Below, piece after piece: positions 33,253 to 41,892 of a stretch of DNA of 64,000 nucleotides. Origin of the DNA: Burkholderia sp. GAS332 (GTDB taxonomy: Bacteria > Pseudomonadota > Gammaproteobacteria > Burkholderiales > Burkholderiaceae). Numbering within the stretch: position 1 is the stretch's first letter; the number at the start of each line of letters is the position of its first letter. The notes under the pieces were generated by a model. It was not told the DNA's origin. It searched no databases and saw only the letters and a program-made list of their open reading frames with translations. Both the position numbers and the translations under genes were made by a program. Location of the stretch: contig FSRV01000001.1 of assembly GCA_900142905.1 (NCBI GenBank), forward strand, positions 2,914,001-2,978,000, given 5' to 3'.

Positions 33253-34029
33253 CTACTGATCGAATGCGGCCAGATACTCGGCCCATTGCGGCGCCGTTTC
33301 CAGCGCCAGCGCATTTTTGACCAGATTGATCTCATCGGCATACTCTTCGGCCGAAAACGCGCCGCGGATCAGCTGGAAGCGGCAATACAGCAGATAGGTA
33401 TTCACGACGTCGGTCTCGCAATAATTGCGGATTTCCTCGATGCGGCCTGCCTGGTACGCGTGCCACACCTGGCTGCCGTCCATGCCCATCTTGCCTGGGA
33501 AACCGCACATCTTCGCGAGCGCGTCGAGCGGCGCATTGGCGCGCGCCTGATACATCGCCAGCACGTCCATCAGATCGGTATGACGCGCGTGATAGCGGCT
33601 GATGTAGTTGTTCCACTTGAACTCGCGGTCATCCTCGCCAAGATCCCAAAAACGGGAAGCGGGGATGCCATTGACCAGCGCACGGTAGTTCAGCACCGGC
33701 AGGTCGAACCCGCCGCCGTTCCACGACACGAGCTGCGGCGTGTATTTTTCGATCACGCGATAAAACGACTGCACGAGCGCTGCCTCGCCGTCTTCCAGCG
33801 TGCCGAGCGAACGCACACGGAAACCGTTGTTGTCGCGGAACACACAGGAAATCGCTGCGATCCGTTGCAGGTGGTGCGGCAGGAAATCGCTGCCGGTCTT
33901 TTCGCGGCGCGCCGCAAAAGCATGCTCGGCGACTTCGGCGTCGCTCAGCGTGGCGGGCAAATCTTCGAGGCGGCGAATGCCGGCGACATCGGGAATCGTC
34001 TCGATGTCGAAAACAAGAATCGGTGTCAT
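33253..34029 (-). CDS. DnaQ-fold 3'-5' exonuclease (PolB-exonuclease-like)
   Basis: 258 residues. The three exonuclease motifs are visible: VFDIETIPD (Exo I), LVSWNGGGFDLPVLNYRA (Exo II) and the C-terminal NYCETDVVNTYLLYCRFQ (Exo III), so all the acidic metal ligands are kept. It resembles the stand-alone family related to the exonuclease domain of B-family polymerases, probably acting in DNA repair; its partner is unknown. The ATG at 34029 starts exactly at MTPILVFDIETIP. It follows rpoS by four bases, so it is probably co-transcribed with the stress sigma factor gene. Confidence 0.88.
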   Translation of the reverse strand: MTPILVFDIETIPDVAGIRRLEDLPATLSDAEVAEHAFAARREKTGSDFLPHHLQRIAAISCVFRDNNGFRVRSLGTLEDGEAALVQSFYRVIEKYTPQLVSWNGGGFDLPVLNYRALVNGIPASRFWDLGEDDREFKWNNYISRYHARHTDLMDVLAMYQARANAPLDALAKMCGFPGKMGMDGSQVWHAYQAGRIEEIRNYCETDVVNTYLLYCRFQLIRGAFSAEEYADEINLVKNALALETAPQWAEYLAAFDQ

Positions 34030-34033
34030 CAGG

Positions 34034-35116
34034 TTATAGAACGGCGTCCTTCCGCACACCGTTGGAGGCAAAGAAGCGCTTCAGCCGCACCAGCGCTTCC
34101 TGTTGGATCTGGCGCACACGCTCGCGCGTGAGGCCCATTTCGTCGGCGAGCTCTTCGAGCGTGGCGGGCTCGATATGGTTCAGCCCGAAGCGGCGTTCGA
34201 TCACATGACGATGCTTGTCCGACAGCCGCGCGAGCCACGCACGCGTGAGCGTTTCCAGCTCGCGGTGCTGCACTTCGGCATCCGGCGACTGGCTTTGGTC
34301 GTCGGACAGCAGATCGAGCAGGCTGCTCGCCGGGTCGAGGTCGAGCGGCGCGTCGAGCGACGCGGTGTGCTCGTTCAACGCGAGAATGTCGGTGACTTCG
34401 TCGGTGGTCTTGCCGGTCAGATAGGCAATGTCGTCGATGCTGGCATCGCGGCGCTCGGCCGCTTCGCCGGAATTCATCGAATTTTTTTCCAGATGGCGCT
34501 TTGCGCGCAGCACCTGATTGAGCTCACGGATCACGTGCACCGGCAAACGCACCGTGCGCGCCTGGTTCATGATGGCCCGCTCGATGCTCTGGCGAATCCA
34601 CCATGTGGCATACGTGGAGAAACGGAAGCCGCGCGTCGGATCGAATTTCTCGATCGCGTGCATCAGGCCGAGGTTGCCCTCTTCAATCAGATCGAGCAGC
34701 GGCACGCCACGGTTCAGGTAACCCTTCGCGATGCTGACGACGAGCCGCAAATTGCGCTCGATCATCACTTGCCGCGCGTCGAACTCGCCCGCCTTCGCCA
34801 GACGCGAATACTTCTGCTCTTCCTCGACAGTCAGAAGCGGCTTGACGCTGATGCGGTTCAGGTAATGCTGAATCGTGTCAGCCGTCAACTCCGCTTGCAG
34901 CAGCGCGCGGAAATCGTCTGCGTCCGGCGCGGCTTCGCTGACGCTTTCGCGTGCGTCCCCGGCCTCTTCCGCGCCGCCCTGGCGTTCGTCGACATCGCGC
35001 TCCTCCGCGATCTCTTCTTCCACCTCCGAAGCGCCACCGTCGTCCACCGAAGCGGACGTGACGCGGCTGATCTTCTCAGACTCGGCTTGCGGCGGGCGGC
35101 GCTTCGATTTCGGCAT
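34034..35116 (-). CDS. rpoS: RNA polymerase sigma factor RpoS
   Basis: 360 residues. An acidic N-terminal region of about 65 residues is followed by sigma 1.2 (DTIQHYLNRISVKPLLTVEEEQKYSRLAKAG), region 2 (RNLRLVVSIAKGYLNRGVPLLDLIEEGNLGLMHAIEKFDPTRGFRFSTYATWWIRQSIERAI), region 3, and region 4 with the helix-turn-helix LEELADEMGLTRERVRQIQQEALVRLKR. It is the stationary-phase/general stress sigma factor. The neighbours surE-pcm-nlpD upstream are the classical rpoS context; as elsewhere, rpoS promoters are likely inside nlpD. Confidence 0.96.
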   Translation of the reverse strand: MPKSKRRPPQAESEKISRVTSASVDDGGASEVEEEIAEERDVDERQGGAEEAGDARESVSEAAPDADDFRALLQAELTADTIQHYLNRISVKPLLTVEEEQKYSRLAKAGEFDARQVMIERNLRLVVSIAKGYLNRGVPLLDLIEEGNLGLMHAIEKFDPTRGFRFSTYATWWIRQSIERAIMNQARTVRLPVHVIRELNQVLRAKRHLEKNSMNSGEAAERRDASIDDIAYLTGKTTDEVTDILALNEHTASLDAPLDLDPASSLLDLLSDDQSQSPDAEVQHRELETLTRAWLARLSDKHRHVIERRFGLNHIEPATLEELADEMGLTRERVRQIQQEALVRLKRFFASNGVRKDAVL

Positions 35117-35127
35117 GGTCGTATCGC

Positions 35128-36066
35128 TTATTGCGGCGGCAAGTACTTCAGTGGGTCGACAGGTTTACCCTGACGGCGAACTTCGAAATGCAACATCACG
35201 CGGTCGGAATCACTATTGCCCATCTCAGCGATCTTCTGCCCTTTGGTCACCGCATCCCCTTCTTTTACCATCAAAGCGCGGTTGTGTGCATACGCTGTGA
35301 GATAAGTTGCATCATGCTTGATGATAATGAGATTGCCGTAACCACGCAGCCCATTTCCGGCGTAAACCACGCGTCCGTCCGCCGAAGCTTTGACGGGATC
35401 GCCTGCGTTGCCGCCGATATTAATCCCCTTGTTTGTCGAATCGTTGAACGTGCCGAGCATCGGCCCCCGCACCGGCCATCCGAACACGACGTTGCCGGAT
35501 GCGCCGGCGCTCGAATCGCTCGCAGCCCCCGGATTGGCCGATGGCGTCACCGAAGCGTTGTTCGCACCCGAACCGTAGATCGGCGGCGTCGCGACACCTG
35601 CTGCTGCACCTGCCGACGACGGCGTGCTGCCAAGCGGCGCGCTCTGCACCGCACCACCGCTGCCGATCGGCGCCGTCGACACACCCGGCGTCAGCGCTGC
35701 CGTGTTCGCGCCTGGCGGCACGACGCGCAGCAGCTGATCGACTTCAATCTGATTCGGGTTAGTGAGATTGTTCCACGTCGAAATATCGCGGTAATTCTGG
35801 CCGTTCTCCAACGCGATCCGGTACAGCGTATCGCCCGGCTTCACGCGATAGTAGCCCGGCGGCGGCGGTCCGAGGGGGGCGGCCGGCTGCTGCGCGGCTT
35901 GCGTGCCGAGCGCGCCACTGCCGGAGCGGTCGACGACCGGCGCCTGATCGAGGCGGGTCGCACAGGCCGACATCAAGAGGGACAAGGCGAGCACGCACAC
36001 GCTACGCTGGGTTACGGTCATGGGAATAGTCAGTCTGGTTCTTTGCATCGCGCGCAACATACTCAT
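35128..36066 (-). CDS. nlpD: NlpD-like lipoprotein with LysM and degenerate LytM domain
   Basis: 312 residues from ATG 36066; a TTG at 36075 is an alternative with GGAG four bases upstream. The signal peptide ends in the lipobox LMSAC. A LysM domain follows (YYRVKPGDTLYRIALENGQNYRDISTWNNLTNPNQIEVDQLLRV), then a Pro/Ala/Gly/Ser-rich linker and a C-terminal M23/LytM fold (NKGINIGGNAGDPVKASADGRVVYAGNGLRGYGNLIIIKHDATYLTAYAHN). The usual zinc ligands are altered (N for the first H, MLHFE for HLHFE). It should therefore be an amidase activator at the septum rather than a hydrolase. It overlaps pcm and precedes rpoS. Confidence 0.92.
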   Translation of the reverse strand: MSMLRAMQRTRLTIPMTVTQRSVCVLALSLLMSACATRLDQAPVVDRSGSGALGTQAAQQPAAPLGPPPPGYYRVKPGDTLYRIALENGQNYRDISTWNNLTNPNQIEVDQLLRVVPPGANTAALTPGVSTAPIGSGGAVQSAPLGSTPSSAGAAAGVATPPIYGSGANNASVTPSANPGAASDSSAGASGNVVFGWPVRGPMLGTFNDSTNKGINIGGNAGDPVKASADGRVVYAGNGLRGYGNLIIIKHDATYLTAYAHNRALMVKEGDAVTKGQKIAEMGNSDSDRVMLHFEVRRQGKPVDPLKYLPPQ

Positions 36067-36071
36067 CGGTG

Positions 36072-37199
36072 TCAAATCACTCCGGATTTTAAGGGTACAA
36101 AGAAAACGCGATCAAGCCGCGACTCGCGCCACTGCGCGGGTCCGAGTCGCTCGACCAGAGTCAGCACCTGGTTCTGGCCTTCCTGCGAGCCGACCGGCGC
36201 AACCAGACGGCCGCCGATCGCGAGTTGTTCAAGTAATGCTTGCGGTACATCGAGCCCGGCCGCGGCAATCACGATCGCATCGAACGGCGCCGCCGACGGC
36301 AACCCCAAGCGGCCATCGCCGTAGTGCAGCCGGATGTTCGGAATGCGCAGCGGACGCAAGTTTGTCTTCGCGCGTTCGGACAGCGGCTTGATGCGTTCGA
36401 TCGAGTAAACGTCCCGCGCGACCTGGCTCAGCACCGCCGCCTGATAGCCGCAACCGGTGCCGATTTCGAGCACGTTGTTCAACGCGCGGCCGGCGGCCGC
36501 CAGTTCGATCATCCGCGCGACCACGGAGGGCTTGGAAATCGTCTGGTGATGGCCGATCGGCAACGCGGCATCTTCATAGGCCTGGGCCGCGAGGCCCGGG
36601 TCGACGAACATGTGGCGCGGCACCACCGACATCGCGTTCAACACGCGCTGATCGGTCACACCGTTCGCACGCAGGCGTTCGACCATCCGTTCGCGAACCC
36701 GTTCCGAAGTCAGTGCTAAAGCGCCGTTCAACGCCACGTTCGGCACCGCGGTGCGCTCGCCGAAACCGGCGCCGGCCTTGTTCACCGGCACCGGTTTCGG
36801 CGCGGCGCGCACCGCCGAACCTTGTGCGGCGGCGGTTGCGTGTGATTTGGCCTGCAGTTTGGCTTGCGGCCGGGTCTGGGCGCTAACAGACGCGTTCGGC
36901 GACGCGTTCACCGGCGCCTGCATGGACGCCTTAGCCTGCGGCTTTGCTTGCGGCGCCGCTTGCGCTTTTGCCTGCGGCTTTGCTTGCGATTGGGTCTGCG
37001 CCCTCGCCGGCGGCTTCGCCTGGACCTTCCCCGCGGAGCCGAGCGGCGCGTTCTTCGCCGGTTGCTGGCGTGCGTTCAGCGCCGCGCTCGCGGCGAGTAC
37101 CGCCGCGCGCACGTCGCCCGGACGCCCTTCAGGCCGGCGCGGTTCGCGCACCAGATCCTCGAGGCCGAGCGGAAAACGCTTTGCGCGCTCGCTGGTCAT
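36072..37199 (-). CDS. pcm: Protein-L-isoaspartate O-methyltransferase with repeat-rich N-terminus
   Basis: 375 residues, against about 210 for E. coli Pcm. The C-terminal 215 residues are a standard enzyme: [48 protein letters not shown] and the SAM motif [17 protein letters not shown]. It repairs isoaspartyl damage in aged proteins. Residues 50-155 are a low-complexity stretch rich in Gln, Ala, Lys and Pro with repeating [13 protein letters not shown] units. The extension is in frame, overlaps the surE stop as ATGA and has no other obvious start, so it appears to be translated. Confidence 0.9.
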   Translation of the reverse strand: MTSERAKRFPLGLEDLVREPRRPEGRPGDVRAAVLAASAALNARQQPAKNAPLGSAGKVQAKPPARAQTQSQAKPQAKAQAAPQAKPQAKASMQAPVNASPNASVSAQTRPQAKLQAKSHATAAAQGSAVRAAPKPVPVNKAGAGFGERTAVPNVALNGALALTSERVRERMVERLRANGVTDQRVLNAMSVVPRHMFVDPGLAAQAYEDAALPIGHHQTISKPSVVARMIELAAAGRALNNVLEIGTGCGYQAAVLSQVARDVYSIERIKPLSERAKTNLRPLRIPNIRLHYGDGRLGLPSAAPFDAIVIAAAGLDVPQALLEQLAIGGRLVAPVGSQEGQNQVLTLVERLGPAQWRESRLDRVFFVPLKSGVI

Positions 37200-37954
37200 G
37201 AAGCGCTGCTACCGGCGCGCGCCCAGTCGCGCGCTGCGGGCAGCATTTGCGTGTGGGTCAGGTCGAGCTGCAGCGGCGTGATCGACACCTGCCCGTTGGC
37301 GACGGCGTGAAAATCCGTGCCTTCGCTCGCATCGCGCGCGCTGCCCGACGGGCCGATCCAGTAGATCGGTTCGCCGCGCGGGTTGGTCTGGCGGATCACC
37401 GGCTGCGACGGATGCCGCTTGCCAAGACGCGTGATCTGCCAGGCGCCGAGTTGCTCGTACGGCAGGTTCGGAATATTGACGTTCAGGAGCGGATGCCCCG
37501 GCAACGGTTGCTTGAGGTAGTGCGCGACGATCTCGGCGGCTACACGTGCAGCGTCTTCGAGATGCACCCAGTCTTTGTCGACCAGCGAGAAGGCGATGGC
37601 CGGCACACCGAACATGACGCCTTCGGTGGCAGCAGCGACGGTACCCGAATAGAGCGTGTCCTCGCCCATATTCTGGCCGTTGTTGATGCCCGAGACGACG
37701 AGGTCAGGCCGGTGGTCCAGCATACCGGTCAGCGCGATGTGCACCGAGTCGGTTGGCGTGCCGTTGACGTAGTAAAAACCGTTCGCCGAACGCAGCACCG
37801 AAAGCGGACGCGACAGCGTCAAGGAATTGGACGCCGCGCTGCAGTTCTGCTCGGGGGCCATCACGGTGACGTCCGCGATCGGCTTGAGCGCTTCGTAAAG
37901 CGCGGCAAGGCCTGGCGCCAGGTAGCCGTCGTCATTGCTGAGTAGGATTCGCAT
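37196..37954 (-). CDS. surE: 5'/3'-nucleotidase SurE
   Basis: 252 residues. It starts [23 protein letters not shown], with the metal-binding DD pair of the family, followed by [40 protein letters not shown] and NVNIPN. SurE is a stationary-phase survival phosphatase acting on nucleoside monophosphates. The ATG at 37954 opens the conserved core; a frame open to 38269 adds unrelated residues. The stop overlaps pcm. First gene of the surE-pcm-nlpD-rpoS block. Confidence 0.95.
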   Translation of the reverse strand: MRILLSNDDGYLAPGLAALYEALKPIADVTVMAPEQNCSAASNSLTLSRPLSVLRSANGFYYVNGTPTDSVHIALTGMLDHRPDLVVSGINNGQNMGEDTLYSGTVAAATEGVMFGVPAIAFSLVDKDWVHLEDAARVAAEIVAHYLKQPLPGHPLLNVNIPNLPYEQLGAWQITRLGKRHPSQPVIRQTNPRGEPIYWIGPSGSARDASEGTDFHAVANGQVSITPLQLDLTHTQMLPAARDWARAGSSAS

Positions 37955-38090
37955 GCGGCGATTGTAACCGAGGAAAGAAGGCACGCGAACGACACGGCAG
38001 GCGGTCCGCTCATCACATCCCAAGCGTACGCGTCGGGCCCTTCGCCGACGGGTATCGATCGCGCAAGCACCGGGTTGCGAACAATAAAAA

Positions 38091-38104
38091 CGCACGATCG
38101 TGCG
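38091..38104. promoter_or_regulatory. Perfect 14-bp palindrome upstream of the quinone reductase
   Basis: CGCACGATCGTGCG lies eight bases before TACACT (38113-38118), a plausible -10 for the downstream gene, and 79 bases before its start. It is a candidate operator. A second perfect hairpin, GTCCCC-TTT-GGGGAC (38147-38161), lies in the leader. Confidence 0.45.
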
Positions 38105-38182
38105 AATTGTTTTACACTCAGAATGGTTGCGACGCCCCCGAAGGAAGTCCCCTTTGGGGACCCTGATCGATATGGAGACACG

Positions 38183-39157
38183 ATGCGCGCGATTCGCTGT
38201 AATCAATACGGGCCGCCGGAGAGCCTGGTCGTCGAAAATCTGCCGGACCTCGAGCCGCCGCCCGGCCACGTCGTGATCGACGTCAAAGCCGCGGCCGTCA
38301 ACTTTCCCGATGTGCTGATCATCGAGAACAAATACCAGTTCAAACCACCCCTGCCCTTTACGCCCGGCTCGGAAGTCGCGGGCGTGGTGCGCACGGTCGG
38401 CGCCGGGGTGACGCAGTTCAAGCCCGGCTCACGGGTGGTTGCATTCACCGGCTCGGGCGGCTTTGCGGAGCAGGCGCTGGCGCCGGTCGCGGCGTGCGTG
38501 CCGCTGGCGGACGGCGTCGAATTCGAGCTGGCCGCCGCATTCACGCTCGCCTATGGCACCTCGCATCATGCGGTGGTCGATCGCGGCCAGTTGAAGGCCG
38601 GTGAGACAATGCTGGTGTTGGGCGCGGCAGGCGGCGTCGGGCTAGCCGCGGTCGAGATCGGCAAGGCGCTCGGCGCGCGGGTGATCGCGGCGGCATCGAG
38701 CGACGAGAAGCTTGCCACCTGTGTGAAGCACGGCGCGGACGCCACCATCAACTACAGCACGGAAGACCTGCGCGAGCGCATCAAGGCGCTGACCGACGGC
38801 AAAGGTCCGGACGTGATCTACGACCCGGTCGGCGGTATGTATGCGGAACCGGCGTTTCGCAGCATCGGCTGGCGCGGGCGTTATCTGGTGGTCGGCTTTG
38901 CAAACGGCGAAATCCCGAAGTTGCCGCTCAACCTGACGCTGCTCAAAGGCGCAAGTCTGGTCGGCGTGTTCTGGGGCGACTTTGCGAAGCGCGAGCCGCA
39001 GCACAATCACGCCGCCTTCCAGCAGATGACCGGCTGGATCGGCGAGGGCAAGCTCAAGCCCTATGTGTCGGAACGTTATTCGCTCGACGACACCGGCCGC
39101 GCGTTGCGCGATATGGCGGAGCGCCGGGTGATCGGGAAGGTGGTGATTACGCCTTAA
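38183..39157 (+). CDS. NADPH:quinone oxidoreductase (zinc-independent MDR)
   Basis: 324 residues. The GroES-like domain contains [40 protein letters not shown]. The Rossmann motif is [34 protein letters not shown], and the C-terminal region has [24 protein letters not shown]. No zinc-ligand cysteines are present. It is of the QorA/crotonyl-CoA reductase-like type; enone or quinone substrates are likely, but the natural one is unknown. ATG 38183 has GGAG five bases upstream. It is divergent from surE, and its upstream region has two palindromes that may be regulatory. Confidence 0.88.
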   Translation: MRAIRCNQYGPPESLVVENLPDLEPPPGHVVIDVKAAAVNFPDVLIIENKYQFKPPLPFTPGSEVAGVVRTVGAGVTQFKPGSRVVAFTGSGGFAEQALAPVAACVPLADGVEFELAAAFTLAYGTSHHAVVDRGQLKAGETMLVLGAAGGVGLAAVEIGKALGARVIAAASSDEKLATCVKHGADATINYSTEDLRERIKALTDGKGPDVIYDPVGGMYAEPAFRSIGWRGRYLVVGFANGEIPKLPLNLTLLKGASLVGVFWGDFAKREPQHNHAAFQQMTGWIGEGKLKPYVSERYSLDDTGRALRDMAERRVIGKVVITP

Positions 39158-39205
39158 GCGTTAGCCGTAGCGCGCACAGCACGCGCTTCGTCGAGCCGCA
39201 CATAG

Positions 39206-39241
39206 AAACGGCGCGCGGTTTTGAAACCGCGCGCCGTTTTT
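39206..39241. terminator. Bidirectional terminator between convergent reductase and CoA-transferase genes
   Basis: AAACGGCGCGCGGTTT and AAACCGCGCGCCGTTTTT form a near-perfect long stem with A- and T-runs on either side, serving both strands. Confidence 0.9.
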
Positions 39242-39280
39242 GCTGAGCGTTCGCTTGTTGAGCGTGAACCGCACGCTCAC

Positions 39281-40513
39281 TCACACAATCTGTTGCGCAT
39301 GCAACCTTGCGATGTGGTCAGAATCGTAACCTAGCGATTGCAGGACTTCATCGGTATGTTCACCCAGTTCCGGACCTAACCAGCGCGTTTCGCCGGGGGT
39401 TTCCGAAAGCTTCGGTGTCACCGACGGCAGTGTGATTTCCTGTCCGTCCTGCCACTTGAAGCGCTGGATCATCTGGCGCGCCATGAATTGCGGATCGGTG
39501 AACATGTCCGCGACGCTGTAAATGCGGCCGACCGGCACGTCGGCGGCGTTCAGCACGGCGAGCGCTTCGTCGATGGTGCGGGTGGCGAGCCACGCGGCGA
39601 TCGCGCCGTCGATTTCCTGGGTCCGCGGCACACGGCCGTCGTTGTGCGCCAGGGCTGGATCGTTCGCCAGGTCTTCGCGTTCGATCGCGATCATCAAGCG
39701 CTTGAAGATCGGGTCGCTATTGCCGCCGATGACGATGCTGCCGTCGCGGCAAGGATACGTGTTCGATGGCACGATGCCCGGCAGCGACGCGCCGGTGCGC
39801 TCGCGCACCATGCCGTACACGCCGTACTCAGGCACGACGCTCTCCATCATATTGAAGACGGCCTCGTAGAGCGCGACATCGACGACCTGCCCTTTGCCAC
39901 CGTTCACCTGCTTGTGGTGCAGCGCCATCAACGCGCCGATCACGCCGTGCAGCGCGGCAATCGAATCGCCGATCGAAATGCCGATGCGCGGCGGCGGCAA
40001 ATCCGGATAACCGGTGATGTGGCGCAAACCGCCCATCGATTCGGCGATCGCGCCGAATCCAGGCCGGTCGCGATACGGCCCGGTCTGGCCGTAGCCGGAC
40101 AGACGCACCATCACCAGCCCGGGGTTCTCCGCCGACAACACGTCATAACCGAGCCCGAGCTTCTCCAACAAACCCGGCCGGAAATTTTCGACGACGATAT
40201 CGGCCTCCTTCGCCAGACGCCGCACGATCTCCTTGCCCTCTTCGGCCTTCAGATTGATCGTGACGGATTTCTTGTTGCGCGCCTGAACGGCCCACCACAA
40301 GGACGTGCCGCCGACTTCCGGATAGAGCTTGCGCCATTTGCGCAGTGGATCGCCGCCCTTGGGATCTTCGATCTTGATGACGTCGGCGCCGAATTCGCCG
40401 AGAAAGCGCGCGGCGAACGGGCCGGCAATCAGCGTGCCGAGTTCGAGCACCTTGACGCCCGCAAGCGGACCTTTAGGTGTGGCGGTGGCGCTGGGGTCGG
40501 GGTTGACGCTCAT
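39281..40513 (-). CDS. CaiB/BaiF (class III) CoA-transferase
   Basis: 410 residues of the interlocked-dimer CoA-transferase family: LAGVKVLELGTLIAGPFAARFLGEFGADVIKIEDPKGGDPLRKW, SVTINLKAEEGKEIVRRLAKEADIVVENFRPG with the catalytic Asp region, RLSGYGQTGPYRDRPGFGAIAESMGG, and the C-terminal dimer segment. It moves CoA between carboxylic acids such as succinate and a dicarboxylate or aryl acid. The substrate cannot be read from the sequence. ATG 40513 has GGAG just upstream; a longer frame to 40624 is not conserved. It follows recR on the minus strand, apparently unrelated in function. Confidence 0.9.
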   Translation of the reverse strand: MSVNPDPSATATPKGPLAGVKVLELGTLIAGPFAARFLGEFGADVIKIEDPKGGDPLRKWRKLYPEVGGTSLWWAVQARNKKSVTINLKAEEGKEIVRRLAKEADIVVENFRPGLLEKLGLGYDVLSAENPGLVMVRLSGYGQTGPYRDRPGFGAIAESMGGLRHITGYPDLPPPRIGISIGDSIAALHGVIGALMALHHKQVNGGKGQVVDVALYEAVFNMMESVVPEYGVYGMVRERTGASLPGIVPSNTYPCRDGSIVIGGNSDPIFKRLMIAIEREDLANDPALAHNDGRVPRTQEIDGAIAAWLATRTIDEALAVLNAADVPVGRIYSVADMFTDPQFMARQMIQRFKWQDGQEITLPSVTPKLSETPGETRWLGPELGEHTDEVLQSLGYDSDHIARLHAQQIV

Positions 40514-40647
40514 GTGTCTCCTCTGTGTTCTGTTCTTGCCCAAGCGGCGCGCGGCGCGTAGCGTTGCGGCTCGGTCTCGCGCGGCTCGCTCAGGTCTTGC
40601 TGGCGCAGCGACGTGCGCTTTCACGTGGTGCTTTCAGCTGCGCCCCG

Positions 40648-41244
40648 CTACATCGAGCGCCGGTCGAGCATCGCGCGGGCGATCGTGCCGGCGTCGACGT
40701 ATTCGAGTTCGCCGCCCACCGGCACGCCGCGCGCGAGGCGTGTCACGGCGAGACCGCGCGCCTTGAGCGTCTGCCCGAGGTAATGCGCGGTCGCCTCGCC
40801 TTCATTGGTGAAATTGGTTGCGAGCACGACTTCCTTGACGATGCCATCCGACGCGCGCTTGACCAGCCGGTCGAAATGGATCTCCTTCGGGCCAATGCCG
40901 TCGAGCGGACTGAGCCGCCCCATCAGCACAAAATAGAGGCCGCGATAGGTCATCGTCTGTTCGAGCATGATCTGGTCGGCGGGCGTCTCGACGACGCACA
41001 ACAACGCCGGATCCCGCTCCTCATCGAGGCAGACCTCGCAGATCTGCGCTTCGGTAAAGGTGTTGCACTTCTCGCAGTGCTGCAGATGTTCAGTCGCGAA
41101 CAGCAACGAGCGGCCGAGTTTTTCGGCGCCATCGCGATCGTGCTGCATCAGGTGGTACGCCATGCGTTGCGCGGATTTGGGCCCGACACCGGGCAGCACG
41201 CGCAGCGCTTCGACGAGCGCCGACAAGGCGGAAGGTTGTTTCAT
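40648..41244 (-). CDS. recR: Recombination protein RecR
   Basis: 198 residues. The helix-hairpin-helix [16 protein letters not shown] is followed by the C4 zinc finger [16 protein letters not shown] and the Toprim domain ([45 protein letters not shown]) with a C-terminal Walker-like stretch. RecR loads RecA with RecF/RecO during gap repair. The order dnaX-ybaB-recR on the minus strand is the widespread proteobacterial arrangement. The full expected length is present. Confidence 0.96.
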   Translation of the reverse strand: MKQPSALSALVEALRVLPGVGPKSAQRMAYHLMQHDRDGAEKLGRSLLFATEHLQHCEKCNTFTEAQICEVCLDEERDPALLCVVETPADQIMLEQTMTYRGLYFVLMGRLSPLDGIGPKEIHFDRLVKRASDGIVKEVVLATNFTNEGEATAHYLGQTLKARGLAVTRLARGVPVGGELEYVDAGTIARAMLDRRSM

Positions 41245-41502
41245 GCGGATCGGCGGTGTCGATGTGGGTGTTGCCCGGTATGGCCCGGTATGCGGGTGGC
41301 GGTGCGGTTGCTTCGATTGCTTCGGTGACTTCTATCAGTCCGATAACAAATCGGCTGGGGCGCTCACCGGACAAACCGGCGCGAACTGCACCGCTGCGAA
41401 CTTGCACGAGCCGAAACGAGCATTTGAACAAGCCCGGCTCGCGTATTCAGTTCACGCCGCGATCCAGCCAGCGGCGTGCGCCCCTTCTTGCAGCGACGTC
41501 GC

Positions 41503-41829
41503 TCAGAACGGCAGCTTGAAGCCCGGCGGCAGCGGCAGACCCGAGGTCATACCGCCCATCTTTTCCTGAGCGGTGGCTTCGGCCTTGCGCACGGCGTCGT
41601 TGAACGCAGCGGCGACGAGGTCTTCCAGCATGTCCTTGTCGTCGGCGAGCAGGCTCGGATCGATCGATACGCGGCGCACGTCGTTCTTGCAGGTCATCGT
41701 CACCTTGACGAGGCCGGCGCCCGACTGCCCTTCGACTTCGATCAATGCAAGCTGCTCCTGCATCTTCTTCATGTTTTCCTGCATCTGCTGGGCCTGCTTC
41801 ATCAGCCCGGCGAGTTGACCTTTCATCAT
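41503..41829 (-). CDS. ybaB: YbaB/EbfC family nucleoid-associated protein
   Basis: 108 residues. An N-terminal coiled coil ([38 protein letters not shown]) leads to the dimer core [21 protein letters not shown] and a C-terminal helix ending [12 protein letters not shown]. The protein binds DNA as a dimer. Among clustered ATGs (41835, 41829, 41826), 41829 is preferred since AAGGAG then lies seven bases upstream. It sits 63 bases after dnaX and before recR, the conserved gene order. Confidence 0.95.
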   Translation of the reverse strand: MMKGQLAGLMKQAQQMQENMKKMQEQLALIEVEGQSGAGLVKVTMTCKNDVRRVSIDPSLLADDKDMLEDLVAAAFNDAVRKAEATAQEKMGGMTSGLPLPPGFKLPF

Positions 41830-41892
41830 GGACATGCTCCTTCTTGATAGCGTGAAATCCGGAAAATCGGGCGCGCCACGAGGCGCGGCGAA

